64,000 nucleotides of DNA from Excoecaria cochinchinensis (GCA_947683425.1 CANTUQ010000004.1:35727001-35791000), one strand, 5' to 3'. Positions 10,796 to 23,754 are shown, counted from the first letter of the stretch. Made by a program: numbers and translations. The notes: generated by a model from the sequence alone, not told the origin.

Positions 10796-12051
10796 ACTCT
10801 TCCCTCCTAAAAGAATTTCGTTCTCAAATTCACTAATATCAGAAAAATTCAGAAACTATACTCCAATTCACTATCATTTACACTGATCATTTGTATGTCA
10901 TCACATAACACTTATGCTCTACACTTGTAACACATACAATTCACTTATTCCAATACACCTCATTTTTAACATACTCACTTGCCTTTACTTATTCTCATCA
11001 CTATACTCTTAAACCACTTCATTTAAATCTGAATAGCTATACAGATCATAACTTTCTCTTGTACATAACTAAACCCAAACTCATAAAATCAACGTAAAGA
11101 CACCTTATAATTCTCTTTTTATTATCTTATGTTCAAACCAACAACTCTCATCAGAACAATCATTACTTTAACCACCAATCAAAAACCAAAGCACATACAA
11201 TTCATAGACAGGTAAACCATTCAACTTATAACATTTTGCTACACAATTCCTTAATATTTAAAAAGCATCCGGCACACATGCTATATTTCCTTACTAACAA
11301 TACTCGTATCTTACTTGAAGAATCTTTCAACATTCATTCCTACAAGATTCCAAAATATTTCTTCTACTCAGCTCTGGTTATAAACACAATACATTTTCCA
11401 TAACATCTACTATGCTCTTGAATCACACATTTAATCTTAATATCAAATACTCAATGTACCTCCTGTTAGCTTTCTCTCCATCTAAACACATGCACGCATG
11501 CTTCTCTTGTGTGTTTAAGGGATGATGATGTAATGAGAATGTGATTGTTCATGTATGCAAGATGATGTAAAAATGCAATTCATGCTATAGTAATGCACTT
11601 TTCCCATCCCCATGGTTCAATTAATTTCTTAGAGATAGCTGACAGTCATACAGAGCATCACCATAATCTTACAAAATCCAAACACTCCTCCAATTCGAAA
11701 CACCAAATATCTATTCCAATAAGGTAACCACATATCAATGCACTTCAAGATCTTCCATGAAACCTTCTCCTTAATCACCTAGTATCAAAAGAAAATCCAA
11801 ACAGAATCTCTAATAACTCATCTAACAAACACATTCCAGATTGCACATACATTTAACAATTTAAGGGAGGTAGATCGTGACCTACCGAGCCAACACTTAA
11901 CTAAACACTTTATCAAATCGAAAGATTTCCCTTCCCAAAACATATCTAAAGAACAAGGTCATCCACTTTGGGAAACACTAAACTATACAGACACACTTCA
12001 AAACACCTAGTTAACTAGAACCAACTAAACCGGAGCTCTGATACCACTAAT
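10796..12051 (-). other. Element J interior, non-coding
   Basis: A purine tract (reverse of ACTCTTCCCTCCTAAAAG) adjoins the left LTR. Positions 11560-11705 match the non-coding block of element I. The rest is AT-rich with no credible frame and no gag, protease or RT similarity. Confidence 0.75.
12034..12048 (-). other. Element J, primer-binding site
   Basis: The minus strand reads TAGTGGTATCAGAGC, complementary to initiator tRNA-Met, 3 bp from the 5' LTR. Confidence 0.85.
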
Positions 12052-12370
12052 TGTAACACCCTAATCCCACACGCAGTAAGCCAAAAGGAAACATGGGCAA
12101 AGAGCTATGGTGATTGGAGGGTGCTACCAGATAAAAGCACTCAAAACAAAATGGAATAATAAAAATTTCTAAAATCGGAACCTCAAGACATGCACATCCT
12201 AAACGTATATCATCCACGCACCATTATTTACACTATAGAATATTACAACTTATTACAAATGCTAAATAAATAAACTTAATTACATGCCAAAGTCAAAAAC
12301 TCTTCCTATACATATATACCGACTTGTGGGATAAAACTCAGCGGACCGTTGCGCTACTCTGAACTCCTCA

Positions 12371-12410
12371 CCTGCACGAAAAACCAACCGCGCTAAGCGA
12401 TAACGCTTAG
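12371..12410 (-). other. Conserved LTR hairpin (J 5' LTR)
   Basis: The perfect CTAAGCG/CGCTTAG stem is at 12393-12410. The second stem next to it is eroded (CGCG..CGTGC). CAGGTG follows in the minus sense at 12374-12369. Confidence 0.7.
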
Positions 12411-13606
12411 TCGGGCGAAACAATTAATGGGCAGCCACTCACAATGGTTGCCGAGGAAAACACATGCAAATTAATATATATATATGTGCATAAACATAAA
12501 GGAATGCCGGCTTAAGTTATTATAAATGAATATCATCATTTTGTTACAAAAACTTAAGCAATTACACATACATGAGCGTCTTATAAACTATAAACAGAAA
12601 TACTTATTACATTTTTGAAATCACAATAACATTAAACTTACTCATTGAATTAACCATATTAATAGTTATACCTCATAGGTTACCAAAAATACATTTTGCT
12701 AGTCAGAAATATTAAGCCTTACCATTTCCCATAATTACTAATAAATCAAAAATCATGCAGGTTACAGTATCCAAACTTAAGTCAAAACATTTCTTTTGAT
12801 CAAACCCTTACTTATTCAAAACTAAAAAGAACACTTCATTTATCATATTTGGTTCGGGCTTGAAACTGTTATTCCAAGCTTCCTACGTATCCCTATGGTT
12901 GGGAATCAGAACCATGTACTTCTGCAGAAACTTTTATACTTAAATAATCCAAAATCAACTCTAAACCCTTTCTTAAATTCAGTTATCTATTTCCTTTTAA
13001 CCACTTTATTTCCCTTTAACTATAAATCAATATGCAATCATCATGTTCATCGAAAACTAACAACATTACACAAAGGTTCCTTACCGATATACTTATATTG
13101 GTCATCCAAGCAAATGTTCAAAAGGCAAGCAATTACATAACATACCTGTGTTCTCAATTCAAACATGTAAACGAATATACATATACATAAAATTCATCCA
13201 TTGATTATTCAACTGTAGAAAACATGCATATCAATTATTCCAATTATTCTTTACAAAGACTTCATGCAGACCATCATACTCTTAACCTTCGAACAGATTT
13301 ATAACATTTATTATCCACATACGAATTCACATGAAATCAGGATTTATACATGCACACTTATTTGAATAAACATTATTTATTTTATCTCTTAACATTTAAC
13401 AGACATTTCCTTAATACACAAAACATAAAGGTACCCGAAGATTCCACACATTTCACATTCAAGTCCCTAAAGGATCCAGAACATTTGAGTGCATAAAGCA
13501 CAAGCTTAACTTTTTCGTAAACAATTTGAAATGCTTATTCACATAGCTCTTTACACATCATCACAAAAGTTGTCACTTTATTCACATTCTTTCATTCTTT
13601 TAATTG

Positions 13607-13855
13607 CCTGCTAAGTCAAGAGGGTGGATAAGGGAGTAAACAGAACACATTGGGAGTACCCGTGGGTACAAGAAAAAATCAACATCTTATTTTCTGATTC
13701 AAAACATTTTCACATTGGGGATCTTCAACAAGATCAATACACATTGAGGTTCGTGAGGAACCAAATGGGGACCTGATCAAGGTCTAAACGAACCAAAGGG
13801 CTGCAGCATCAGAACTCTATAGGCATGCCTATCTATCCACGACCGACTAGGCAGG
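13607..13855 (-). other. Hairpin-rich structured domain, J 5' LTR
   Basis: Same arrangement as 8643-8893, with several substitutions. Closing arms are GCCTGC..GTGGATAA and TATCCAC..GGCAGGC. Confidence 0.6.
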
Positions 13856-14367
13856 CTAAATTTTCCATATCATTATTGAATTCGTCATGTTTCACTTATA
13901 TATATATTCCATTAAATACTTCCATTAAATACTTGTAACATTCTTTTATGATCACATGCATTCATATATTTGCATATCATATGTACAATTACATATATCA
14001 TATTTAAAACTAATCATGTGTGGTTTCATAGATCGAAGTATTCATAAGAACAAATTAAACGTAATCATATTATTAATCATCGTGCATTCATTTAAACTTA
14101 ACAGATAAGCTTACATTTCATTATACATATACGTTTATAACACAATAATAGTAGATCAATTTCTCATATTTCAATAATTACCATGCATAAAATATTCCAT
14201 AATCGAAACATAACAGTCACTATTATTCGATGAAGCAAAAATAATTACAGTTAAATATCATTTAAAAGCTGAGGTAACACTAAATAAATATTAAAATCAA
14301 TAATATAACTTAAAATGGAACAAAAGGACAAGAATTCAAAATGTTAGAAAATTTCAGGACAGAAGGC

Positions 14368-14832
14368 AATTACACGGCGGTATGACCAGACCTTACCGCC
14401 GTGTAAGTTATTGTACACGGTGGTAAGGAAAGTCCAAACACCAAGGCAGGAAGAGGGCTATCACGAGTTGTGCTCAGTGTCACGACTTGTGCATGGTGTC
14501 ACGGCTCGTGACAGAAGCTTTACGAGTATGCACGATGTCACGACTCGTGACAGAAGCATCACGAGTCATGCACAGCCACCATGAGGGAGCTTCACGGGTC
14601 GTGCCATCCTTCACGACTCGTGAAGGAGCTTCACGAGTCGTGCTAGCCTTCACGACTCATGAGGCAGCCGAAGAAAGTCATTCCCACAAGTGTCCAGAGA
14701 GCAATTACACGGTGGTGTGGAATTCCTTACCGCGGTGTGGAATTCCCACCGTGTGGCTCGATGGACCAGGAAAACATCAATCCAGAATGCATTTACACAG
14801 CGGTATGAGGATCCCTTATAGCCGTGTAAATA
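14368..14832. repeat. Palindrome cluster, mixed types (J 5' LTR)
   Basis: Outer TTACACGGCGGTATG..ACCGCCGTGTAA units flank inner CACGACTCGTGAAGG and TCACGAGTCGTG units. An open frame at 14487-14918 is a by-product of these repeats. Confidence 0.8.
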
Positions 14833-15828
14833 ATTCCAAAACCAGATTTTCGCAGAAAATTCATTTGTTTCAAACTCAACATCTTCATCTCATGCATATA
14901 ACTTCAAATTCTCAATAATTCACATTCAAAGCATCTCATGCATATAACTTCAATCAAAACATACTTTGGTTCAATAATTCACATTCAAAGCATCTTAACT
15001 CAAATTACTCAAGACCCATAACATTTGAACATATCTAAACAACTTTAACTCCATAAATTTCCTGAAAATCAAATCAAAACCACAAATCAAAATATACATC
15101 AAAATAACAAAATCCCTAACCTTAACTCCTTTGCTCCTAATAGCTTCCTTAGATGATCTTTCTTGTTCCAAAAACCCATTCAAGATCTTTCTCATCCAAA
15201 ATCCTCATCAATACACACACAAATACAAAACATAAATCTAGGGTTTGAAACTAAATCAAAAGGGAGAGAAGGGATCAAAGCTTAAAACTTACCTTTACCA
15301 TCTCAAATATCTCACTCAAACATTTGGACTAGAAGATTCCATCATCAAAATCTTAAAGCTGTCCACAGGAAGAGGGAAACGGCAATGGAAGAAGAAGAAG
15401 AAGAAGAAGAAGAAGAAGAAGAGGAAGGGGAGGGACTAATGTGAGGGTAAGCAGAAAATCTGCCCCTCACACTCTTCTCTCTCTTCTTAAATACTCACTC
15501 TACTCTCCTTGCTACATGTCACCTTCCTATTGGCCCAAATTAGATATTTGTATCAAACCTCCTATTTAGTACATCAACTTTCATAACCTCATACATTGGT
15601 ATTCATAACTTAATAATCCTTCACATTGGCCCACTTAATTAATCTTATTCTTTCAATCAAGTCCTAATTCCATATTTACAATTTACCATTTGCCACTCTT
15701 GCCGAAACTTTTACATAAATTCTTAAATTGTCCAAATGGCATACCAAACACTTCAACTTGCACAACTCTGATCACCACTTATTCTCAAAATGCTCGAATC
15801 CTTCTAGGGTACTTTTCGGGTTGTTACA

Positions 15829-16304
15829 TCAAACCTCGATCCTCAGCCTATTATTTATAAGCTAACTCAGGATAAGGATAAGAAATACAAACCTTTTTTA
15901 AAATTAAAACTAAAAATTCAATTATTTTTAAAATTCAAATTATCCTTAGAGATAGATGTCAATTCTATTTGAAATCAAATTAGATTTTATAAAATAAAAT
16001 CAAATCTTTTTGAATTCGAATTAGATTTTAGAAGATAAAATCAAATATTTTTGAATTCAAAGTAGATTTGGAGATAAAATCAAATATTTTTGAATTAAAA
16101 TTAGAATTTATAAGATAAAATCAAAATTTTCATATTTATCTTAAGGATAAACATTATAAAAACCTATTTTATCCGCAAAAAATGTCTCCAAAGCACGACC
16201 GACGGGCGTAGGTTGCAAGGGTAATGTCGACTTCTGAGCGACGGGCACCCATACGAGGGATAGGCACGAGCGATTGGAGCCGCTCGCGCGAGGGATAGGC
16301 GCCC
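15829..16304. other. Unclassified interval with AT-rich tandem repeats
   Basis: At 15967-16130 there are about four degenerate copies of a 39-42-bp unit built on AGATTTTA..AAGATAAAATCAAAT. A GC-rich segment (16190-16300) repeats CGAGGGATAGGC. No protein similarity or LTR end is seen. It is probably older repeat DNA lying between J and B. Confidence 0.6.
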
Positions 16305-16720
16305 TATAACACCCCTTACTTATATGTAGGGGAGCTCACCCGAATAGAGGAGTGAGAGCCAGTATTGCGAGGATTGTCACCAAGCGGAACAAGGCATGCA
16401 TAACGGAATAATATTCATACAAAATAACATAAACGGAGATAATAAAATTCTTTTAATCCAACCAACACTTGAAGGAAGACCCAATCGAATCCCGAAAAAA
16501 ACTTGTCATTCTCATACATTGATATACAAAAATATTCATTACATAATTATGAAATACATAGTTGAAAATATTACAAAAATTTGATACAAAACAAAAAGCT
16601 TTACAATGGAGTACGAAATACAAATTACAAAATCCTAGGCTACAAGAAGCCCTCTATATTGTGTTGGCCCTAATGAGTGCGGATCGGTCCTCCCAAAAAG
16701 TCCAACAGCTTCCACACCTG
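16305..16720 (-). repeat. Element B, 3' LTR remnant
   Basis: It aligns with 21300-21716. It ends at CACCTG, where it joins the chromodomain coding region, so the purine tract and most of the LTR are deleted. The joined pol and LTR sequences share a short GGNGTNGAAG match that could have guided the deletion. Confidence 0.85.
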
Positions 16721-19700
16721 CATGATGATGCCATAACACTTTAACTAAAGGAATCTGCTTGTTTCGGAGTTGTATCACTTCCCAAGCTATAAAATAGCCT
16801 TAGGTTCCTCATCATAAGAAAAGTCTGACTTAACTTGCACATCTTGAATCGATAATACATGAGATTTATCTGATCTATAATGGTGAAGCATCGACACATG
16901 AAATACATCGTGCAATTTAGCCAACTCCAATGGTAATGCCAATCAATATGCAACTGGTTCAGCCCTATCCAAAATCTCATACGGCCTGATAAACCTTGGA
17001 CTTAATATTCTATTTTTGCCAAAATGGAGAACCTTCCGCCAAGGTGACACTTTCAAAAAGACCTTATCCCCGACCTCATATTGGATATCTTTCTGCTTCA
17101 AATTAGCATAAGATCTCTATCGGTCTCTTACTGCTTTCAAATTTTGTTGAACCAATCATATCTTTTCTTCGGTGTCCTTAACCAATTCTAAACCAACAAT
17201 GGAATGTTCAATCAATTCAGTCCAACAGACTGGAGTCCTACATTTTTGTCCATAAAGAGCCTCATACGGGGCCATCCCGATACTCATCTGATGACTATTG
17301 TTATATGCAAACTCCATCAAAAATACATATCTATCCCAACTGCCTGAGAAATCCAATACATAACCTTGAAGCATATCCTCTAAAATCTGAATAACTCTTT
17401 CTAACTGACCGTTAGTCTGAGGATGGAAAGCAGTACTAAAATTCAATCGGGTGCCCAAAGTTGACTGCAATTCATTCCAAAACTTCGATATTAACCTAGA
17501 ATCCCAATCAGACATAATCAATAGAGGAACTCTGTGCAACTGAACTATTTCATTCACATAAATCTTTGCTAATCGATCCATAGGGTAATCGAGTCGAACC
17601 GACAAAAAATGAGCCGACTTGGTAAGCCGATCGACTATTACCCAAATAGAGTTGTGCTTCCTCTGAGTTAAAGGAAAACCTGATATAAAGTCCATCGTGA
17701 CATTGTCCCACTTTAACTAAGGAATGGGCAAAGGATTGACCAATCCAGAGGGGACTTGATGCTCAGCCTTTACCTACTGATAGGTTAGGCACTTGAAAAC
17801 AAAGTCCACAATATCACTCTTCATTCCAGGCCACCAATAGAATTGCTGGAGATCACTATACATCTTATCACCTCCCGGATGCATAGTAAAAACCATAGTG
17901 TGTGCCTCTTACAAAAGCTTCCTCTTCAATTCGCTATCATTAGGCACGCACAAATGATTTTTATAACTTAGCACCCCCTCACTGTCCATAGAATACTCAG
18001 TCCGATCTCCACTTCTAACCGCCTGTAGAACATGTTACAACTTAGGATCCTTCACCTGAGCATCAACAATCAATTGCTTCAGAGGAGGCGTAGCTCTTAG
18101 CTGGGCAATCAGAGCTCAATTAGAATCGAATCTCCATTTACCACACTGTAATGCTAGAGCCGAAACTGACTTTCAACTCAAGGCATCAGCGACCCCATTT
18201 GCTTTACCCAGATGGTAGTCTACTATGCAATCATAGTCCTTGAACAACTCTAACCATTGCCGTTGTCTTAAATTCAATTTCTTCTACGTGAGCAAATACT
18301 TCAAACTCTTATGGTCAGTGAAGATTCTATAAGTCTCCCCATACAGATAATGATGCCAAATCTTAAGAGCAAAAACCACTGCAGCTAATTCCAAGTCATG
18401 CATCGGATAATTTTGCTCATGGGGCTTTAATTGTCCGGATGCATAGGCTATCACCTTACCATCTTGCATCAAAACACAACTGTGTCCAATACCCAAAGCA
18501 TCACTATACATAGTATACTCCTTAGCCGAGATTGTCTGAGTAAGTACAGGAGCCTCTACTAACAATCTTTAGTTGATCAAAACTCACTTGACACTTGTCA
18601 GACCATTTAAACTTAACTCCTTTTTGAAGAAGCCTGGTCAAAGGCAAAGTAATAACCAAAAACCTTTCACAAACAGCCTATAATAATCAGCTAATCCAAG
18701 AAAACTCCTCACTTTTGGAACATTCCTAGGTGGGTTCCATTTCACAATTGCCTCAATTTTAGATGGATCAACTCGAATACCCTCAGAAGACACGATATGT
18801 CCTAAGAAATACACCTCTTTTAATGAAAAATCACACTTACTGAGCTTCGCGAATAGCTGATGATCTCTCAAAACCCGAAGCACAACCCTCAAATGCCCCA
18901 CATGCTCACTTTCATCCTTCGAATATATCAAAATATCATTGATGAACATAACAACAAATCGATTAAGATATGGCCTAAACACCTTGTTCATCAGATTCAT
19001 AAAAGCAGTCGGTGCATTAGTCAACCCAAACGGCATCACTAAGAACTCATAGTGGCCATATCGCATCCGAAAAGCAGTCTTAGCAACATCCATGTCCTTA
19101 ACCTGTAACTGATAGTAACCCGATCTCAAATCAATTTTAGAAAACACTCCGGTGCCCCTCAACTGATCAAATAGGCCCTCAATCCTAGGTAACTGATACT
19201 CGTTCTTCACAGTGACTTTATTAATCTTTCGATAGTCGATACACATCCTTAAGGTGCCACCTTCTTTTTAAAAAATAATACCGGAGCACCCCATGGAGAG
19301 ACACTGGGTCTGATAAAGCCATTATCTAATAGCTCATGCAGTTGAATCTTTAGTTCTTTCAATTCCACATGAGCCATTCGATAAGGAGCTTTAGAAATAG
19401 GGGTAGTACCCGGAAGAATTTCTATGGATAGCTCCACTTTCCTCTCTAGAGGCAACCCAGGTAACTCTTCCAAAAACACATCCACAAACTCTCTCACTAC
19501 CAGAATATCTTGAATTTTAACTTGACTCCACTTAGAATCCAAAACCAAGGCCAAATATGCCTCACATTCTTTTCTCATAAACCGTCGAGCTTGCATAGCC
19601 GAGATCACATTACCCATAGAACCAAAGCCTAAACCTCTTACAACCACTGCAGACTGATCATTATCTTTGAGTACAACCATCTTCCTAAGACAATCCACTA

Positions 19701-21194
19701 TAGCCCAATGCTTGCACAACCGGTCCATACCCAGAATCAAATCAAACTCATGAAAAGGCAGACTAACCAGATCCATTGGAAACTCTACACGTTGCACTAT
19801 TAAAGGACAACTCCTATACACTCTACTCACATTGACACTATGCCCTAAGGGACTGGTCACACAAATCTCATAATCTAACTGCTCCATACTAGGCAATTTA
19901 GCACACAACTTATCAAAACATAAATATGAGTGTGTTAACCTAGGGTCTATTAGAGGATGCGATTCAGTGTTAAAGAGTAGGAACTTACCAGCAATCACTT
20001 CAGGTGCATCTTGCTCCTCTCGAGCTCTCATTTCATAAGCTCTTGTTGGTTCCACTTGAGGATGATCCACTGACTCTGAAGAAGCTCCATCTCTAGGCCG
20101 TCCACCACAACCTCGACCTCTACCTCAACCCCAGCTAGCTTGAAGGGCGTTAGACCCCGTTGTACTGGCCTCTTACTGATGCCTGGTGTTATCACTCAAC
20201 CTTAGCCAATTAGCCAGAAAATGATCCGTGCTACCACACTGGAAGCAACCTCCAGTCAACAAATGACACTCGCAGTGCGAACATTCCAGCACAACCTCAC
20301 TTCTAATACCTGAACCACCTCTACTCGCACCAGACACATAAAGGGATCCCTGTCTTCTACCCGTCATAGCAGGATTGTTAGAAGACTCATCTGGGGTATT
20401 TCCTTGGGTGTTCCTTGACCTCTTTCCCAAAGATTAGCCTCTATGAGGGGGATTCCTTCTCTGAGGTCTTTCCCTCAAAACAATTTTCGAGCGTTTTGCT
20501 CGCAACGCCGCTTGCACAATCTGGTAGTAGCTAACTGTTGGAGAACTCATCAAAGAAATCAACATTGCTTTAAGGGTCTCATTCAGGCCTGCCTGAAAAT
20601 GTTGGCAACAGAAGTCTTCTGTGAGGATACCCGGTGGAGCATACTTGCTAAGCCGGTTAAACTCCTTCTCATAGTCTTCCACCGACAAAGCCCTCTGCTT
20701 GAAACTCAAAAATTGAGCCCATCTAGCTTCCTTATACGCCCTAGTCACATACTTGTTATGGAACTTTTGCTCAAAGAACTTCTATGTGACTGGGTCGAGC
20801 AACTAAGGTTGTCTCAGAACTAATTTCCACCAATCGTAGGAGGAACCTTGCAAGAGCGAAACCATACATTCTACTCCCCTATCCGGAGGACAGCAGATCT
20901 CTTCTAAAACCCTTTTTACTTTCTCATCCACATCTCTAACTTATCGGACTAATCTAAACTTGTCCAGTAAAAATATTTAGCTCCTGAATTTCTCATACTT
21001 TGAATCAAAGCTCTTGGGGAAGTCACCCTCTCTAAGACTCTAGCCATATCTTGAGATATCTTTAGCATAGCCTCAAAAGGTATGGTTGGAGACTCATATT
21101 GCACCCTAGCTGGCTGAGCAGGACCAGTAATAGAATTGGGGATTCGTACTCTCAGCTGACCCCTCAAGAGATCCACGCACGAACTCCATCTAAC
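16721..21194 (-). pseudogene. gag-pol: Element B, gag-pol remnant
   Basis: Minus-strand pieces in order: gag start ATG 21192-21190 (MEFVRGSLEG) after a GTTAG site; gag core (20748-20434); zinc knuckle region (20430-20173) with the last cysteine changed to Trp (CFQCGSTDHFLANW); protease (20070-19700) with DPRLTHS in place of DPGSTHS; RT (19470-18640) where the catalytic Asp pair is changed to FINDIL; RNase H (18565-18284); integrase (17900-17156), with DFISGF and a QTNGQLERV segment; and a chromodomain-like tail up to about 16721. The gag-protease junction keeps G|GTAAGTTC at 19990-19985. The polyprotein is inactive. Confidence 0.85.
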
Positions 21195-21283
21195 TACAAA
21201 ACATAAGAATATCCGTATCAGGCCAACACAATCCTAAGCGAAATTCTATTCAATGGTCATCCAGAAAAGCTTAAGCCTATGCT

Positions 21284-21297
21284 CTGATACTAATAAA
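21284..21297 (-). other. Element B, mutated primer-binding site
   Basis: The minus strand reads TTAGTATCAGAGC against the usual TGGTATCAGAGC, just inside the 5' LTR at 21300. Confidence 0.6.
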
Positions 21298-21299
21298 AT

Positions 21300-22384
21300 T
21301 GTAACATCCCTTACCTATATGTAGGGGAGCTCACCCAAATAGAGGAGTGAGAGCCCGTACAGGCGAGGGTTATCACCAAGTAGAACAAGGCATGCATAAC
21401 GGAATAATATTCATACATAATAACATAAACGGAGATAATAAAATTCTTTTATTCTAACCAACAATTGAAGGAAGACACAATCAAATCCCGAAAAGAACTT
21501 GTCATTCTCATACATTGATATACAAAAATATTCATTACATAATTATGAAATAAATAACTAAAAATATTACAAAAACTGAATACTAAATAAAAAGCTTCAC
21601 AATCGAGTACGAAATAAAAAACACTAAATCCTAGGCTACAAGAAGCCCTCTCTATTGTGTTGGCCCTGAAGGCTGCGGATCGGTCCTCCCAAAAATTCCA
21701 ATAGCTTCAACACCTGAACGGATGAATCACCCGTGCTAAGCGATAATGCTTAGTGGGGAAAACAAGCAATAAACGACCACTCACACACATGGCACAAACA
21801 TAAGGAAAACGCATCATAAATCTTCTATAAAGTGTATACATCATATCAGTTAGCTTCATTCAGCATATTACATAATATCCCTATAATGAATTACCACAAT
21901 TTAAATCACATTATGTAAACACATAGATAAGCCTGCAAATTCAGAGCGGTGGATAATGAGTGAACACATTGGTACCCGTAGGTACAATAAAAGCAACTTC
22001 TTTCCTTTTTAATCAAAAACATTTTCACATTGGGGGATCTCAAACAAGATCCAACTCATAGGGATCGTGAGGATCCAAACAGGGACTTGATCAGGGTCCA
22101 AAACACATTGGGCTACAGCTAACAAAACTCTATAGGCATGCCTATCTATCCACTTGAATGACTATGCAGGCAAAACATTTATAGTATTCTCTAATTCATC
22201 ATATAGCAAAATTAACATATCTCATGAAAAACATTACAATTTGGCATTATTTGATACAGAATACTTCGACAATTGGAAACTAATAGCAATGCTAGGTTAA
22301 TAGAGGCAAATAAAATAAAATTCCAAAAATCCCAATTTTCAAAACATAAAGCATTTACACGGCGGTATGAAAAATCCTTACTGC
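21300..22384 (-). repeat. Element B, truncated 5' LTR
   Basis: It starts TGTAACATCCC at the element's inner edge. It contains a hairpin with one mismatch (21736-21753), the structured domain (21931-22171) and the first arm of a TTACACGGCGGTATG palindrome at 22349-22384, where it ends. The part that would hold the tail exon is missing. Confidence 0.8.
21931..22171 (-). other. Hairpin-rich structured domain of element B LTR
   Basis: It is closed by GCCTGC..GTGGATAA and TATCCAC..GCAGGC. It contains TAGGCATGCCTA, GATCTCAAACAAGATC-like and GTACCCGTAGGTAC hairpins. Confidence 0.6.
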
Positions 22385-22703
22385 TGTTATAAGATTATAA
22401 TATGACATATGAGAACTTTTTATGCACAAGTTGAAAGTTGTGTACTGATATTATTATAAGGGGAAGAAAAATATACATTGTATTTTTTTCCTTAACTAAG
22501 GTTTTCTCCCAATAGGTTTGCCTGTTAAGGTTTTTAATGAGACACAGTACGTATTAATGGATATTTAAGGGGAAGTATGGACTACGAATCCCATGATTAT
22601 GAATGTCCATAACCCCTTAAGATTGATAGTACGGCTTGTCAAAAGGAAAAGGTAAACAGTCATTGTCCATGCAAGACATTTTACAATATTGTTAAAGAAT
22701 TTA
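22385..22703. other. Uncertain segment, probably copia non-coding sequence
   Basis: It starts TGTTATAAGATTATAAT and has two AAGGGGAAG purine tracts (about 22458 and 22567) and T-rich stretches resembling the spacer before a Ty1/copia 3' LTR. No open frame. Its order relative to the RT piece that follows is not that of an intact element, so it is a rearranged remnant. Confidence 0.35.
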
Positions 22704-22837
22704 AAGTCCGCCTGAAGCATGATAGATATTTTAGTGAAAAATGGATACGATAATAATTCAATTTGTTCATATGTTTTTATCAAGGAGATATATTCTGGAT
22801 TTGCTATAGTTACAGTTTATGTTGATGACTTAAATAT
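22704..22837 (+). pseudogene. Element L: Ty1/copia RT remnant, left part
   Basis: The frame encodes LVKNGYDNNSICSYVFIK and FAIVTVYVDDLNI, the reverse transcriptase region around the YVDD catalytic motif of copia elements. An in-frame TGA lies near the start. Element A inserted directly after DLNI; the frame resumes at 32474. Confidence 0.8.
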
Positions 22838-23400
22838 TGTCACACCCCGTTTGCCCCCTAGTAGAATGAGCCTGTCTGTCTGTCTGTATGAGCATGCATG
22901 TGCATGTGTTCAGCATGTCATAAGGGTATTTTAGTAAAATGTATGTTTTTGGGTTTATTATTATGTGGGTGCATACATGGCATTGGTATGTGATTTAATT
23001 GGGAATTGCTTGTGTACATTGGAGCATACCATTGTACGGTCTTTTTAGTTGAGTTTGCATTAGATGTGTGTGATGTGTGGGGTTAGGGTGTGAGTGAGTA
23101 AGTTCCACCACCAAGAGAATGACATGTGTATTAGGTTAGGGAAATGAATAGAGAAAAGAAGTAAGAAAGAAGAGAAAATCAGATTCACGTTTTTCTCTTC
23201 AACCTTCATCTTCTTCCTCCTTTTCCCTTTCCTAAATACAGCTAACTGTTAGTCAAGTTGTGTTGTGGAAATTGCTCACTCTTGCTTCTAACTTGGTAAG
23301 TTACTGCATTCTCCACCTTATTCTCCAGTTGCTTTTATCTTCTTCTTCTTCCTTGAGTTTAGGTTTAATTTAGGGTTGCATTTTGAATGTTTGTGTTTAG

Positions 23401-23459
23401 CTGAGACTCCTCGCGATCCCAAAGGCAAGGAGATTGCTGGGAGCAGTGGGACTAAGTGA
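23401..23459 (+). other. Candidate tail exon, A 5' LTR
   Basis: It follows TGTGTTTAG. After CT, 18 codons end KGKEIAGSSGTK with TGA 23457-23459. The local intron 23296-23400 is 105 nt. In this 5' copy the exon would be leader sequence; the coding role proposed is for the 3' copy. Confidence 0.5.
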
Positions 23460-23754
23460 GGAGAAGCTTAGATTTCAGGTTTGGGAATATTTGCTTGTGA
23501 TTTGTATGATTTTGAGTTTACTGTAAATTTCTAGGGTTTATGTTCTTGATGAACTTGATTGCATATATTCTTGATTTGGTTGATTAAATGTTGAAACTGG
23601 GTTGTATATATGTTGCTTATATTGTTTGGAATGTTTTCTAGAAGGTAAGAACAGGTTTGATTGGTTTTGAATCAAATTTGGGATTGATTTCTGTATTCTG
23701 GAAAACTGGGAAATCGAGTTACTGTAGAAATCCCGTTTTCCAGATTTGTCGCGT

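Larger units (their letters stand above)
7452..15828 (-). mobile_element. Element J: LTR element with non-coding interior (-)
   Basis: Two closely similar LTR copies (7452-10795 and 12052-15828) flank a 1256-bp interior with a tRNA-Met primer-binding site and a purine tract but no gag or pol. This is the structure of a large retrotransposon derivative (LARD-like) that must use proteins made elsewhere. The left copy lacks the terminal 385 bp or so present in the right copy, so the left end and any target duplication are lost. Confidence 0.85.
12052..15828 (-). repeat. Element J, full 5' LTR (3777 bp)
   Basis: It begins TGTAACAACCCG in the minus sense and ends GTGTTACA at 12052. It holds the hairpin CTAAGCGATAACGCTTAG (12393-12410), the structured domain (13607-13855), palindromes (14368-14832) and a polypurine run of GAA triplets at 15388-15425 that makes a spurious lysine-rich frame. 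Confidence 0.9.
16305..22384 (-). mobile_element. Element B: decayed Tekay-like gypsy element (-)
   Basis: The internal region encodes gag, protease, RT, RNase H, integrase and part of a chromodomain-like tail on the minus strand, with many stops and frameshifts. The left (3') LTR keeps only 416 bp and starts TATAACACC, a mutated TGTAACACC. The right (5') LTR breaks off after about 1085 bp inside a palindrome. The coding order and chromodomain tail place it with the Tekay/Del chromoviruses, close to A, F and G. No target duplication can be checked because the right end is lost. Confidence 0.85.

Noticed and set aside
14487..14918. 143-codon open frame
   Set aside because: It is built from the CACGACTCGTG palindromes and is not kept in the other J LTR copy.
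15245..15439. Open frame with a long lysine run
   Set aside because: It is produced by a GAA triplet tract in element J LTR; the other copy differs in length and frame.
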